Assembly (NCBI RefSeq): GCF_000423925.1
Contig: NZ_AUIX01000003.1
Coordinates: 124,001-188,000 of the forward strand
Source: Butyrivibrio sp. VCD2006
GTDB lineage: Bacteria > Bacillota > Clostridia > Lachnospirales > Lachnospiraceae
Length of the DNA stretch: 64,000 nt
Direction of reading: 5' to 3'
The notes below the pieces were generated by a model. That model was not told where the DNA came from and did not search any database. It worked only from the letters and a program-made list of their open reading frames with translations. Positions 36,036 to 45,566 of this stretch are shown in pieces. The translations under genes were made by a program, and so were the position numbers. Positions within the stretch are counted from its first letter, which is position 1, and the number at the start of each line of letters is the position of its first letter.

Positions 36036-37340
36036 CTATTTTCCGCCAAGAAGACCTTTTACACTTCTCTGTGCATCAAACACCGCTATATCGCTTGGAA
36101 CATTCTGTCCATTAGTGATATATGACATAGGTGCTCCCGTATGCATATGTATATTATAAAGGTTTCCAGCGGATCTGGTTTCATCCATTTTTGTAAAAAT
36201 CAGCTTGTACTTAACGAGTTCCGAATATCCATCAGCTATCTCGATAAGATCTCTGTATTTGGTTGTCGCTGAAAGTACCAGATAATTCTCAGTTTCACAG
36301 CATTCCTCAAGAGCCTTAATGAAGCCGATCATTGTAGCCTTCTGCTCCTCATTGTGAAGGCTGTGACCTGCAGTATCCACCATAAGATAATCATAGTCCT
36401 TAAAGTCTTCTGCAGCCTGTTTCATCTCTTCAACAGAATAAATAACTCTGAAAGGAATATCCATGATAGTAGCATAAGTTTTAAGCTGTTCAGCAGCTGC
36501 TATTCTGTATGTATCTACCGTAAGCAAAGCAACCTTCTTTTTTCTATTGATACAAAGATCCGACGCAAGCTTGGCTATTGTAGTTGTCTTGCCGACACCT
36601 GTAGGTCCTATAAATATCTCAGCAATGGGTCCGTCAGGGTTTTCCTTGATTCTGCTGGCAGGTCCGAATTTGAGGACCATTTTCTGATATACATTCGCAA
36701 GCACATATTCCATAGGAATGTTAGGCTTACTTACCTTCTCGACCTCATCGGTGAGCTGGTTCGCATAAATCTCATCCACTTCATTTTCAATCAGTGTGTT
36801 GTAAAGAACACGCACAAAGGATAACGTCTCTTCAGAAACAGTATTTTTCACTTCCGAATTGTCAGCAAAAGAATCAAGAGTTTCACTTCTCACATCATCT
36901 TTTTCACTCTTAAGATTCTGCTCAATGAGATCATGAAGGCTGTCGAGCTTCTCCTCAATAGCGCTGCTCTCTTCCTGCTGCGGAATGTATTCCTTTGCAA
37001 CTTCGTTTTTGGAAGGTGCAGAAGGTGTAGAAGAGACCTTGAGAGGCGGTATCTCACCGTCTGCCTGTGCTTTCAAAAGCTTATCTGCCATTGATGTAGG
37101 TCTGCCAGAAGGCTTGCCTCCTCTTCCCTGATCTTTAACAGGTTTTACAGGTCGAATCGTCTTTGAAGGTTCGTCCTCAAGCGCCACTGTAACCTCAATC
37201 TTTGAGGGTGCGAACAATGCAAAAAAGCCGCTCTTTTTTACAGGCCTGACATTCATTATTACAATGTTGTCGCCCAGCTCCTTCTTTGCATACTCTGTAG
37301 CTTCTGATTCAGTTTTTCCGGTAAATTTTTTAATAATCAT
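36036..37340 (-). CDS. flhF: Flagellar SRP-type GTPase FlhF
   Basis: SRP-family GTPase that sets the site of flagellar assembly. The N-terminal basic region (MIIKKFTGKTESEATEYAK) and a variable B domain lead to the NG domain from about residue 170. G motifs are GPTGVGKTTTIAKLA, DTYRIAAAEQLKTYA, DTAGH and TKMDET. At 434 residues it is within range. It starts one base after the flhA stop and is followed by flhG. Confidence 0.96.
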   Translation of the reverse strand: MIIKKFTGKTESEATEYAKKELGDNIVIMNVRPVKKSGFFALFAPSKIEVTVALEDEPSKTIRPVKPVKDQGRGGKPSGRPTSMADKLLKAQADGEIPPLKVSSTPSAPSKNEVAKEYIPQQEESSAIEEKLDSLHDLIEQNLKSEKDDVRSETLDSFADNSEVKNTVSEETLSFVRVLYNTLIENEVDEIYANQLTDEVEKVSKPNIPMEYVLANVYQKMVLKFGPASRIKENPDGPIAEIFIGPTGVGKTTTIAKLASDLCINRKKKVALLTVDTYRIAAAEQLKTYATIMDIPFRVIYSVEEMKQAAEDFKDYDYLMVDTAGHSLHNEEQKATMIGFIKALEECCETENYLVLSATTKYRDLIEIADGYSELVKYKLIFTKMDETRSAGNLYNIHMHTGAPMSYITNGQNVPSDIAVFDAQRSVKGLLGGK

Positions 37341-37341
37341 A

Positions 37342-39396
37342 TTATGCCGCTACCATTCCTACAGATTGCATCTCAACATTGGGTTCTACTTCATTATATG
37401 AAAGAACTATGAGATCCTTGTAATAATCCTCAGTCATTTTCTTGAAGTACATACGCACTATAGGTGAGGTCATGATTATAGGTATCATACCTGCATCCTC
37501 AAGCTTCTTAGCCTGCTCACCCACTGACTTGAGAATTGCTTTCGTCCTTGTGGGATCCAGAGTAAGATATGCCCCTGTCTCTGTCTGTTTAACAGACTGC
37601 ATTATCTCCTGCTCTATCTTGGGATCAAGCGTAATAACACTTGTGGTCTCTCCGGGATAAAAGTATTTATTGGAAATAGCACGTCTTAGGCTCTGTCTTA
37701 CATATTCGGTCAATATGTCACTATCATGGGTCGAAGGTGCATAATCTGCAAGAGTCTCGAAAATCGTCACAAGATCTCTTATGGAAATACCCTCCGAAAG
37801 AAGATTCTGAAGAACCTTCTCAATCTCACCAAGACTCATGAGCTTAGGCACAAGCTCGTCCACCAGTGCAGGATTGTTCTCCTGCAGGTTGTTGACAAGA
37901 TTCTGTACATCCTGCCTCGTAAGGAGCTCTGCGATATGGTTCCTGATAACCTCTGTGAGGTGTGTCGCTATTATAGAAGGCGGATCTACAACGGTATATC
38001 CCAATGACTCCGCACGTTCTCTCTGACTTTCAGTAATCCAGGTAGCCGGCAGATGGAAGGAAGGCTCAAAGGTAGGAATACCGGTGATTTCCTCCTCAAC
38101 ATTACCGGGATTCATTGCCATATAGTGATCAAAGAGAATTTCACCATCACTTACCTGAATACCCTTAATTTTTATAATGTACTGATTGGGATTTAGCTGA
38201 ATATTATCACGAAGTCTGATAATAGGTACTACAGTACCAAGCTCCAAGGCTATCTGCCTACGTATCATAACAACTCGGTCCAGAAGGTCACCGCCCTGAT
38301 TCACATCGGCAAGAGGAATTATTCCATAACCGAACTCAAGCTCGATAGGGTCCACCTGAAGAAGACTGGTAACGTTCTCAGGCTGTCTTATTTCTTCAGC
38401 CTGCTGCTCCTCCTCAGCCATAACTTCTTCCTCTGTGTGTGCGATCTTCTTTTCTCTGTCCATAAGGAATCCCAGACCGGCAATCAATCCTCCAAGAGGT
38501 ATATATAGTATATTGGGCAAAGGTGTGAGAATACCTAACGCGGCCACTACAGCACCAACTAGGTAGAGAGTCTTGGACATGGAAAAAAGCTGCCCGATAA
38601 GAGCAGGTCCAAAATCTGCTTCCTTACCACCCTTGGTTACAAGGATACCGGTGCTAAGTGAAACCAAAAGAGAAGGTATAGAACTTACAAGTCCATCACC
38701 CATGGTAAGAATCGAATATTTATCAAGGGCATCAGTGACAGCCATATCCTGTCTTAACACACCCATCAAGATACCGCCGACAAGGTTAATAACAGTTATG
38801 ATTAGACCTGCAAGAGAATCTCCCTTAACATACTTCGTAGCACCATCCATTGCTCCGAAGAAGCTGGCCTCGTTCTGAATCTTCTCTCGTCTCTCCTTAG
38901 CTTCCTGATCAGTTATGGCACCAGTATTAAGATCGGCGTCAATCGCCATCTGCTTACCTGGCATAGCATCCAATGTAAAACGTGCCGATACTTCAGCAAC
39001 ACGTTCAGAACCTTTGTTGATAACCATGAACTGAACAAGGATGAGCATGCCATACACGATAGCACCAATGATAAGATCTCCGGCACCAACGAAGGAACCG
39101 AACACCTCAATAACTCTACCGGCGTCTCCTCCTGTCAGAATGAGACGGGTAGATGATACGTTCAAAGCAATACGGAAAATAGTCGTGAACAAAAGGATAG
39201 TCGGGAAGAATGACATATCCAATACTTCCTTTGAAAACATGGCAGTGAAAAGTATTACAAAGGAAAGTGACATATCAAATGCCAAAAGAACATCCATTAA
39301 CCATGTCGGTATACGGATAATGAGCATCATTACGGCCGCAACAAAATAGAGTGCCACACCATAATCGAAAGCACGTTTTCTGATAATCTCGAGCAT
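37342..39396 (-). CDS. flhA: Flagellar export gate protein FlhA
   Basis: Largest component of the type III export gate; it uses the proton gradient and docks chaperone-substrate complexes. About eight transmembrane segments fill the first 310 residues, including FFPTILLFTTIFRIALNVSS, followed by the cytoplasmic domain. The ATG at 39396 has GGGGGG five bases upstream; the frame is open nine codons further. The 684 residues are standard. It lies 120 bp below flhB. Confidence 0.96.
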   Translation of the reverse strand: MLEIIRKRAFDYGVALYFVAAVMMLIIRIPTWLMDVLLAFDMSLSFVILFTAMFSKEVLDMSFFPTILLFTTIFRIALNVSSTRLILTGGDAGRVIEVFGSFVGAGDLIIGAIVYGMLILVQFMVINKGSERVAEVSARFTLDAMPGKQMAIDADLNTGAITDQEAKERREKIQNEASFFGAMDGATKYVKGDSLAGLIITVINLVGGILMGVLRQDMAVTDALDKYSILTMGDGLVSSIPSLLVSLSTGILVTKGGKEADFGPALIGQLFSMSKTLYLVGAVVAALGILTPLPNILYIPLGGLIAGLGFLMDREKKIAHTEEEVMAEEEQQAEEIRQPENVTSLLQVDPIELEFGYGIIPLADVNQGGDLLDRVVMIRRQIALELGTVVPIIRLRDNIQLNPNQYIIKIKGIQVSDGEILFDHYMAMNPGNVEEEITGIPTFEPSFHLPATWITESQRERAESLGYTVVDPPSIIATHLTEVIRNHIAELLTRQDVQNLVNNLQENNPALVDELVPKLMSLGEIEKVLQNLLSEGISIRDLVTIFETLADYAPSTHDSDILTEYVRQSLRRAISNKYFYPGETTSVITLDPKIEQEIMQSVKQTETGAYLTLDPTRTKAILKSVGEQAKKLEDAGMIPIIMTSPIVRMYFKKMTEDYYKDLIVLSYNEVEPNVEMQSVGMVAA

Positions 39397-39516
39397 TTTA
39401 TCCCCCCTTCCCCATTTTTTCACAACTATACATATTCAGTATAGCGCATACCATATATTGTGTTCAAGAGGAAAATAAGGCACAAGACCACCATCAGGAC
39501 ATTTTTATAATCACAC

Positions 39517-40665
39517 TTATACTTTGCCCTGTAAATGATAGACAAATGCAAGAACTTCAGCGACTGCCTGATATAATTCAGGCGGAACAAATTCACCGAC
39601 TTCAACATTTGCATACAGCATCCTGGCAAGAGGCTTATTCTCAACGATTTCTATACCATTTTCTTTAGCCACATCCTTGATTCTCTGTGCGAGATAATCT
39701 TCACCCTTGGCAACAACCTTAGGTGCATCATAAAGCTCAGCATCATACTTAATGGCAACAGCATAATGAGTCGGGTTCGTGATGACAACGTCCGCCTGCG
39801 GGAGTTCTTGCATCATTCGCCTCTGAGAAGCCTGCATCATTCGTCTTCTCTGCTGACCCTTGATCTGAGGGTCTCCTTCAGTATTCTTATACTCATCCTT
39901 CACTTCCTGCTTGGTCATTCTCATATCCTTTTTGAATTTCCTTCGCTGGAAGATTACATCCGCAGCTGCAATTACAACGTATATTGCAGCAATTCTTATA
40001 CCCACATCTATTATCATAGATCCCATCAGACCTATAGCCTGTTTTAAAGGCATATCATAAAGAGTAAATAAGGATGCTGTAACTCCGGTAAAATAGTTAT
40101 ATACAACAAAACTTATAATTGCTATCTTGGCAAGCGACTTAATGAGCTCAAAGAGAGACCTGGATGAAAATATCTTTTTAAATCCACTGATAGGATTCAG
40201 TTTGCTAAATTTTGGCTGCAACGGTTTGGTAGTCACCTTCCAACCAACCTGAGCTATATTGGCAGTAAGACCTATCAGTATTGCCACAGCAAAAAAAGGC
40301 AATGCTGTCAAAAACATGACAATTACCGCATGCTTCATCATTGCCTGAATATCCTGAAAAGGAGTATAGCCCTCATACATGATAATTGTAGTTGGAATCT
40401 GATTGTATACATACCTGAACATTCCGGAGAAATTATCGCCCATGTATCCATACAGGAATCTGATCATGAGAAAGAGCGCCAGTAGTCCCGCTGCATTTCC
40501 AACCTCTCTGCTATTTGCAACCTGTCCTTCATTTCTGGCATCCTGGAGCTTTTTGGCGGTAGGCTCTTCAGTCTTCTCACCACCCGGTCCATCAGCAAAG
40601 AACTGCAGATCATAAGAGATCATAAAATCACTATGCAATTTTCCATAATCTTCACACAAGGTCAT
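39517..40665 (-). CDS. flhB: Flagellar export switch protein FlhB
   Basis: Export-gate protein whose autocleavage switches substrate class from hook to filament. It has an EKTEEPTAKKLQDARNEG N-terminus, four membrane segments and the NPTHYAVAIKY cleavage site. The ATG at 40665 overlaps the fliR end by 14 bases and has CGGAGT seven bases upstream. A later ATG (40623, MISYDLQFFADG) resembles other FlhB N-termini but has a weak ribosome site. The interaction with FliK, encoded upstream, sets hook length. Confidence 0.95.
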   Translation of the reverse strand: MTLCEDYGKLHSDFMISYDLQFFADGPGGEKTEEPTAKKLQDARNEGQVANSREVGNAAGLLALFLMIRFLYGYMGDNFSGMFRYVYNQIPTTIIMYEGYTPFQDIQAMMKHAVIVMFLTALPFFAVAILIGLTANIAQVGWKVTTKPLQPKFSKLNPISGFKKIFSSRSLFELIKSLAKIAIISFVVYNYFTGVTASLFTLYDMPLKQAIGLMGSMIIDVGIRIAAIYVVIAAADVIFQRRKFKKDMRMTKQEVKDEYKNTEGDPQIKGQQRRRMMQASQRRMMQELPQADVVITNPTHYAVAIKYDAELYDAPKVVAKGEDYLAQRIKDVAKENGIEIVENKPLARMLYANVEVGEFVPPELYQAVAEVLAFVYHLQGKV

Positions 40666-41431
40666 TTATAAACTCCGTCATCATCTGCCGCATATTTGAG
40701 AAAATAAAGTCCGAGGCATTATATAAAAGCGTACTTGTTATATACATAATAAGAAGCCCCACGATAAGCTTAAGCTGCATACCTACTGCGAACATATTCA
40801 TCTGAGGTGCAACTCTCGCAAGCACACCAAGTATTACGTTCATCATAAATGTAACAATAAAAATCGGCAGGCATATTCTAAATCCTATGATCATATATGC
40901 ACTCAAAAACTTAACAATAGAATTAAGAAGCTTATCTGAATCAAAAATCGCTCCATTCACAGGGATCAGTCTGAAAGAATCAGCAAGAGCAGAAACAAAA
41001 TATCTGTAAAGTCCGCTGACAAGCATCATTCCCAAAAATGTGTACTGATACAAAGCACCTGTCACAGGAACCTGTTCTCTGCTGTTAGGGCTCATTACCT
41101 GCACCATTGACAAGCCAACCTGCATATCCGAAATCTGACCAGCAAGTGATGCAATCGTCGTACATACCTGCGCAGAGTATCCGATTATCAGCCCGGTGAA
41201 AAACTCCTTAATGACTATAATCGTATAGCCAAGAATGGTGTTATATTCAATTGTATTAACCGGTGCAAATCCATACAAAAGTATGCTAAGGAAAATCGAA
41301 AACCCGATTTTCACTCTTTGAGGAGTACTTGGTGTACTAAAAAAGGGCGCAATATAAACAAACATTGTCACCCTCACCAGTATCAGCAAAAAAACCTCAA
41401 GGTCACCATAGGAGAACGAATAATCTATCAA
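40652..41431 (-). CDS. fliR: Flagellar export gate protein FliR
   Basis: Integral membrane export-gate subunit with about six hydrophobic segments. I place the start at TTG 41431 (MIDYSFSYGDLEVFLL), eight bases after GCGGAGG and just past the fliQ stop, giving 259 residues. A longer frame to 41476 overlaps fliQ and lacks a ribosome site. Conserved features include QVGLSMVQVMSPNSREQVPV. It lies between fliQ and flhB in the usual order. Confidence 0.93.
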   Translation of the reverse strand: MIDYSFSYGDLEVFLLILVRVTMFVYIAPFFSTPSTPQRVKIGFSIFLSILLYGFAPVNTIEYNTILGYTIIVIKEFFTGLIIGYSAQVCTTIASLAGQISDMQVGLSMVQVMSPNSREQVPVTGALYQYTFLGMMLVSGLYRYFVSALADSFRLIPVNGAIFDSDKLLNSIVKFLSAYMIIGFRICLPIFIVTFMMNVILGVLARVAPQMNMFAVGMQLKLIVGLLIMYITSTLLYNASDFIFSNMRQMMTEFINDLV

Positions 41432-41445
41432 ATCGTCTTCCTCCG

Positions 41446-41715
41446 CTAATGAATATACAGGGAGAAGTCTGACCAAATTTTTATTACATAGTTCGAAAGC
41501 TCAGTAAGCATCCAGTTTCCAAGAAGCATGAGAGCAAGGAATGTAATAATGATTTTAGGAACAAAGGTCAGTGTCTGATCCTGAATTGATGTAACTGTCT
41601 GAAAAATCGAAACCGAAAGTCCGACTATGAGCGATACAAGAAGTACGGGTACAGCTATTTTTATAACCATAAAAAGGCCGTTACTCATTATGCTTGTTAC
41701 GTCATCTACTGACAT
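41446..41715 (-). CDS. fliQ: Flagellar export gate protein FliQ
   Basis: Small membrane protein (89 residues, two transmembrane helices) of the export gate. MSVDDVTSIMSNGLFMVIKI and TSIQDQTLTFVPKI are typical. AAGGAGAG lies upstream of the ATG. The gap to fliP is occupied by a 196-bp hairpin array, which is unusual because fliP-fliQ are normally tightly packed. Confidence 0.95.
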   Translation of the reverse strand: MSVDDVTSIMSNGLFMVIKIAVPVLLVSLIVGLSVSIFQTVTSIQDQTLTFVPKIIITFLALMLLGNWMLTELSNYVIKIWSDFSLYIH

Positions 41716-41736
41716 AGTGCTCTCCTTTCTTAATTC

Positions 41737-41932
41737 CCCTCATCCGGCCCTGCGGGCCACCTTCCCCCAAAGGGGGGAAGGCTTTTTTACTTTGCCTTCT
41801 CCCTTTGGGAAGGCTTTTTTACTCTGCCTTCCCTTTTTGGAAAGGCTTTTTTACTCTGCCTTCCTTTTTTGGGAAGGCTTTTTTACTTTGCCTTCCCCCT
41901 TTGGGGGAAGGTGCCCGAAGGGCGGATGAGGG
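41737..41932 (+). repeat. Dispersed hairpin repeat, array form with 32-bp units (fliP-fliQ)
   Basis: Begins CCCTCATCCG and ends CGGATGAGGG, a perfect 10-bp terminal inverted repeat. Inside are five CCTTCC...GGAAGG hairpins about 32 bp apart, each of the first four followed on the plus strand by CTTTTTTACT. The left flank has a GGCCCTGCGGGCC hairpin and the right flank GCCCGAAGGGC. The units differ in their loop and stem bases. It ends one base before the fliP stop codon. Read along the plus strand each unit looks like an intrinsic terminator; read with the operon the T-run is on the wrong side. Confidence 0.9.
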
Positions 41933-41933
41933 T

Positions 41934-42866
41934 TTAATAAAACGTCTTAACAAGACTACCAATTATCAAATTCCATCCATCTGCCAATACAAACAACAGA
42001 ATCTTAAACGGCATCGAAATCGTCGTAGGCGGTAGCATCATCATACCCATACTCATAAGTACCGAAGCCACAACCATATCGATGACTATGAACGGAATAT
42101 ATATCAGGAAACCAATAATAAATGCTGTCCTAAGCTCACTGATTACAAAGCTCGGTATAAGTACCGCATTGGGAATACTGTCAAGCTCGCCATCCCATTC
42201 GATATCATCTATTTCCATAAAGAGACGAACATCTTTAGTCTGAGTCTGTCCATACATAAACTCTCTTATAGGAATCATTGCAGTATCAAAGAATTCCTGT
42301 TGATCAATCTCTCCCTTATCAAACGGAACAACCGCCGTCTCATAAACCTGTGTAAGAGTGGGCTGCATAATGAAAAATGTAAGGAAAAGTGCAAGCCCCA
42401 TCAGAACCTGGTTAGGCGGTGCCGTCTGAGTAGCTATCGCAGTTCTTGTGAAATGAAGTACAATGATGATTCTGGTAAAACAGGTCATCATTATAAGTAA
42501 AAACGGCGCCAGCGAAATAAGAGTCAACGTAATAAGGATTCTTAGAGCACCATTGATGGTACCGTTGCCATTGTCATAGGTCACGGTTACCGTATTTGCT
42601 ATATTTAGTTCCTTCAGATCATCTGCATCTTTGGCAGAACCGGGCTTAGTAATATTAGTCCTCTCGCTATCCGTTCCTGTCAGATTCGTTTCTCTGTCAA
42701 CAGTAGGATCTGTTGGGTGCGTATCATCGACGTATGAAGTTGATGCGTGAATCGTCACCGAACCACTGTTAAAAATACAAAAAGCCATAACGAAAGAAAG
42801 GCATATCAAAGAAATGCCTTTCATTAGTAATGGCTTTAAATCATTTACTCCCCTGAAAATTTTCAT
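41934..42866 (-). CDS. fliP: Flagellar export gate protein FliP
   Basis: Core export-gate membrane protein. The family segments LILITLISLAPFLLIMMTCFTR-like (about residue 115 on) and LLFVLADGWNLIIGSLVKTFY-like at the end are present. An N-terminal hydrophobic segment (ISLICLSFVMAFCIF) probably acts as signal sequence, followed by about 75 hydrophilic residues. The ATG at 42866 lies four bases after the fliO stop. The 310 residues are longer than the usual 220-260 because of that N-terminal part. Confidence 0.93.
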   Translation of the reverse strand: MKIFRGVNDLKPLLMKGISLICLSFVMAFCIFNSGSVTIHASTSYVDDTHPTDPTVDRETNLTGTDSERTNITKPGSAKDADDLKELNIANTVTVTYDNGNGTINGALRILITLTLISLAPFLLIMMTCFTRIIIVLHFTRTAIATQTAPPNQVLMGLALFLTFFIMQPTLTQVYETAVVPFDKGEIDQQEFFDTAMIPIREFMYGQTQTKDVRLFMEIDDIEWDGELDSIPNAVLIPSFVISELRTAFIIGFLIYIPFIVIDMVVASVLMSMGMMMLPPTTISMPFKILLFVLADGWNLIIGSLVKTFY

Positions 42867-42870
42867 ACCT

Positions 42871-43215
42871 TTACTTCTTCTTAAACCGCTCCAATACTTT
42901 TTCGAATTCTTTGGAAAAATCCATAGGATCATTCCCCTTTATTGCAGGCGGTTCATACTCATCCTCCGAAAGCTCGGACAACAATGTAACCGTATCCTTA
43001 CAAACAGAGATTACCAGATACTTATTCACTACTCTCACAATCTGGAGATATTTATTTGTGGAAATCCTACAGGTCTCCATAACCTCCATATTGGAAGTGA
43101 AGATGGATTGCTTTTGATATTTGGCAATCCACTTTGTTACATAATAGGTCGCAGCCAAAACCAGTATAAATATTATCAGTACAGTAACCAGCTGCGCTAC
43201 TGATGAAACACTCAT
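42871..43215 (-). CDS. fliO: FliO-like flagellar biosynthesis protein
   Basis: Small bitopic membrane protein (114 residues) at the usual place of fliO/fliZ between the switch genes and fliP. One membrane helix (LVTVLIIFILVLAATYYVTK) is followed by a beta-rich cytoplasmic domain (MEVMETCRISTNKYLQIVRV). FliO helps FliP assemble into the gate. Identification rests on architecture and position. Confidence 0.85.
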   Translation of the reverse strand: MSVSSVAQLVTVLIIFILVLAATYYVTKWIAKYQKQSIFTSNMEVMETCRISTNKYLQIVRVVNKYLVISVCKDTVTLLSELSEDEYEPPAIKGNDPMDFSKEFEKVLERFKKK

Positions 43216-43234
43216 TTTATTGACCTTCCAATAA

Positions 43235-44509
43235 TCACTGAACTATTTCTGTTACACGAACGCCAAAGCTCTCCTCAATAACTACAACCTCGCCCTTGGC
43301 AACAAACTTACCGTTAACAAGAACATCAACAGGTTCACCGGCTACCTTTTCAAGCTCTATGATGGTACCCGGGGCAAAATCAAGAATATCTGATATCGCT
43401 TTAGCTGTTCTTCCAAGCTCAACAGTAACCTCAAGAGGCACATCCTTGATAAGACCAATATTCTCTCCGGCCGCCATCATCGGGTTGCCTGCTGCAAAGC
43501 TCTGGAACTGAGCAGGCTGTACATTCGCGCCCATCATCTGCGGCTGCATCATAGGCATTCCCATTGGCATCATAGGCATTCCCATCTGAGGCATTCCCAT
43601 CTGAGGCATTCCCTGCATCATGGACGGATCCATACCGGGCATAGCTCCTGGCATAGCAGCTCCTGCATCGGGCATAGGCATTCCCATATCCGGTGCTGCA
43701 GGTGCCGGTGCCGGCGCAGGTGCCGGTGCTGCTTCCTCAGCAGGCGCTTCAGTACTTATAGTATCCTTCAGACTCTTAGCAAAGTCGATAGGATACAACT
43801 GCATAAGTGTAGAGTCGACAAGCTCACCGATCTGCAGCTTAAATGTTACGCGGCAGAAAGTACCTGTCAGGAACTCGGAAATCTCACTGGGATCGTCATC
43901 GATCATATCGAGAAGGGTTGCCTCCGGCGGGCTGATATCTACCTTCTCTCCGATCATAGTTGAAAGTGATGTTGCCGCAGCACCCATCATCTGGTTCATC
44001 GCTTCTGAAATAGCGGAAAGCTGCAGTTCTCCAACCTCACCCTCTGTATTGGTTCCGTCACCACCCATCATAAGGTCGGTGATAACCATAACATCGTGCT
44101 CTTTCAAAATAAGAATATTGGTACCTTCAAGACCAACAGTATACTTAATCTGAATAAATACGCAGGGCTTTTCATAATTTTGCAGAACTGTATTCCAGTT
44201 TGCCAACTCAACCTGAGGCGTAGTGATATTAACCTTCTGATTGACGAGTGAATACAGGGTTGTCGCAGAGGAACCCATACTGATATTGGCCACCTCTCCA
44301 ATCGCATCCTTCTCCTCATCATTCAAAAGGCTCTCATCGATTTCACCGGCTACAAAGCCGCCGCCACCGCCTGAAGGAGCCTCTGCAGCCGGAGCATCCC
44401 CACCTGCGTCTGCAGCCGGAGCATCTCCGCCACCGGCGTCGCCACCTCCTGACGAATCCATACCGGCGAGCAGTGCATTTATTTCTTCCTGTGAAAGCAT
44501 TCCATCCAT
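43235..44509 (-). CDS. fliY: Flagellar switch phosphatase FliY (FliN homologue)
   Basis: Switch-complex protein combining a CheC-like phosphatase and a FliN (SpoA) domain. The N-terminal MDGMLSQEEINALLAGMD is a CheY-P-binding peptide. Two phosphatase motifs follow: AIGEVANISMGSS and AISEAMNQMMGAA. A linker of about 70 residues (roughly 270-345) is exceptionally rich in Met, Pro, Gly and Gln. The C-terminal SpoA domain spans about 350-424. Because it carries the CheC-like part it is FliY rather than a plain FliN. It starts after fliM with a four-base gap. cheY, often next to it, is absent. Confidence 0.94.
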   Translation of the reverse strand: MDGMLSQEEINALLAGMDSSGGGDAGGGDAPAADAGGDAPAAEAPSGGGGGFVAGEIDESLLNDEEKDAIGEVANISMGSSATTLYSLVNQKVNITTPQVELANWNTVLQNYEKPCVFIQIKYTVGLEGTNILILKEHDVMVITDLMMGGDGTNTEGEVGELQLSAISEAMNQMMGAAATSLSTMIGEKVDISPPEATLLDMIDDDPSEISEFLTGTFCRVTFKLQIGELVDSTLMQLYPIDFAKSLKDTISTEAPAEEAAPAPAPAPAPAAPDMGMPMPDAGAAMPGAMPGMDPSMMQGMPQMGMPQMGMPMMPMGMPMMQPQMMGANVQPAQFQSFAAGNPMMAAGENIGLIKDVPLEVTVELGRTAKAISDILDFAPGTIIELEKVAGEPVDVLVNGKFVAKGEVVVIEESFGVRVTEIVQ

Positions 44510-44513
44510 GCTG

Positions 44514-45497
44514 CTACTCTTCCTCCTCTCTTATTACCGACGTTATTCTGACGGCGTACTTATCTTTTGCGGTTCCGGGCAGAGCTGTGAATTTATATAT
44601 ATCACCAACATATACCTGAAGCTCGCTGTTTACCTGACTCTCAAGTCTGATTATGTCACCCCGTTGGAGCTGAACAAAATCACTGACTGAAACATTGCAT
44701 CTTCCAAGAATAGCCTTAACCGGTACATCCACATGTCTCACAAGAGACTCAAGATGCTCACCGTAAGTATCATCATCATGCTTCTGCATAGTTGAAAACC
44801 AGAACTTGGTATTCAACTTATCCATGACACTCTCCAACGTGAAGTATGGCAGACAGATGTTCATAAGTCCTTCGACATCACCTATCTTAATGTTAAGTGT
44901 CACGATCGCGATCATATCTGTAGGTGAGATAACCTGCGCAAACTGTGGGTTGGTTTCTATTCTCTCCATAATGGGATTGATCGCAAGAACGTTCTCCCAT
45001 GGTTCAACCATAAGCTGCATACATATGGTTATCAGCTTCTCGATAAGAGGCATCTCTATATCGGTAAATGGTCTTGTCTTATCCAGTCCAACACCTTCGC
45101 CTCCAAGCATTCTGTCTATGAAAGCAAAACCGATATTAGCCTGAAGCTCCAAAATTATTGTTCCCTGCAGTGGCAGGAAATTGATAATTCCCAGAATTAC
45201 CGGGTTACTCAGAGCATTACTAAACTCTGAGTACGTAACAGTTTCCGAGTTAGCAACAGAAACCTGTACGTTTTTTCTTAGATAAAGCGGAAGCGTTGTT
45301 GACAACAGTCTTCCATAATGTTCATAGATCATCTCGAGGGTTCTTAGATGTTCTTTAGAGAACTTCGCCGGACGTTTAAAGTCGTAATCCTTGACCTTTT
45401 TCTCGTCCGCAGCAGACATCTGATCTACGTCAAGTTCACCGGTATTAAGAGCCGCCAGTAGATTATCTATCTCATTCTGTGATAATACTTCACTCAA
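44514..45497 (-). CDS. fliM: Flagellar motor switch protein FliM
   Basis: C-ring protein that binds CheY-P and sets rotation sense. The N-terminal peptide LSQNEIDNLLAAL binds CheY-P; the middle CheC-like domain lacks catalytic motifs, and a C-terminal SpoA domain follows (VSVSDFVQLQRGDIIRLES-like). The 327 residues are typical. It lies between fliL and fliY. Confidence 0.96.
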   Translation of the reverse strand: MSEVLSQNEIDNLLAALNTGELDVDQMSAADEKKVKDYDFKRPAKFSKEHLRTLEMIYEHYGRLLSTTLPLYLRKNVQVSVANSETVTYSEFSNALSNPVILGIINFLPLQGTIILELQANIGFAFIDRMLGGEGVGLDKTRPFTDIEMPLIEKLITICMQLMVEPWENVLAINPIMERIETNPQFAQVISPTDMIAIVTLNIKIGDVEGLMNICLPYFTLESVMDKLNTKFWFSTMQKHDDDTYGEHLESLVRHVDVPVKAILGRCNVSVSDFVQLQRGDIIRLESQVNSELQVYVGDIYKFTALPGTAKDKYAVRITSVIREEEE

Positions 45498-45566
45498 GCG
45501 TAGATCACCTCACTTTTACGGTAAAAAACCTTATTCATAATAAACTCTTTTCATACTCCCCATATA

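Noticed and set aside
41627..41929. Plus-strand ORF of 100 codons running through the fliP-fliQ gap
   Set aside because: It is produced by the tandem hairpin repeats and antisense fliQ; the predicted protein is a repeat of the unit and has no ribosome site.
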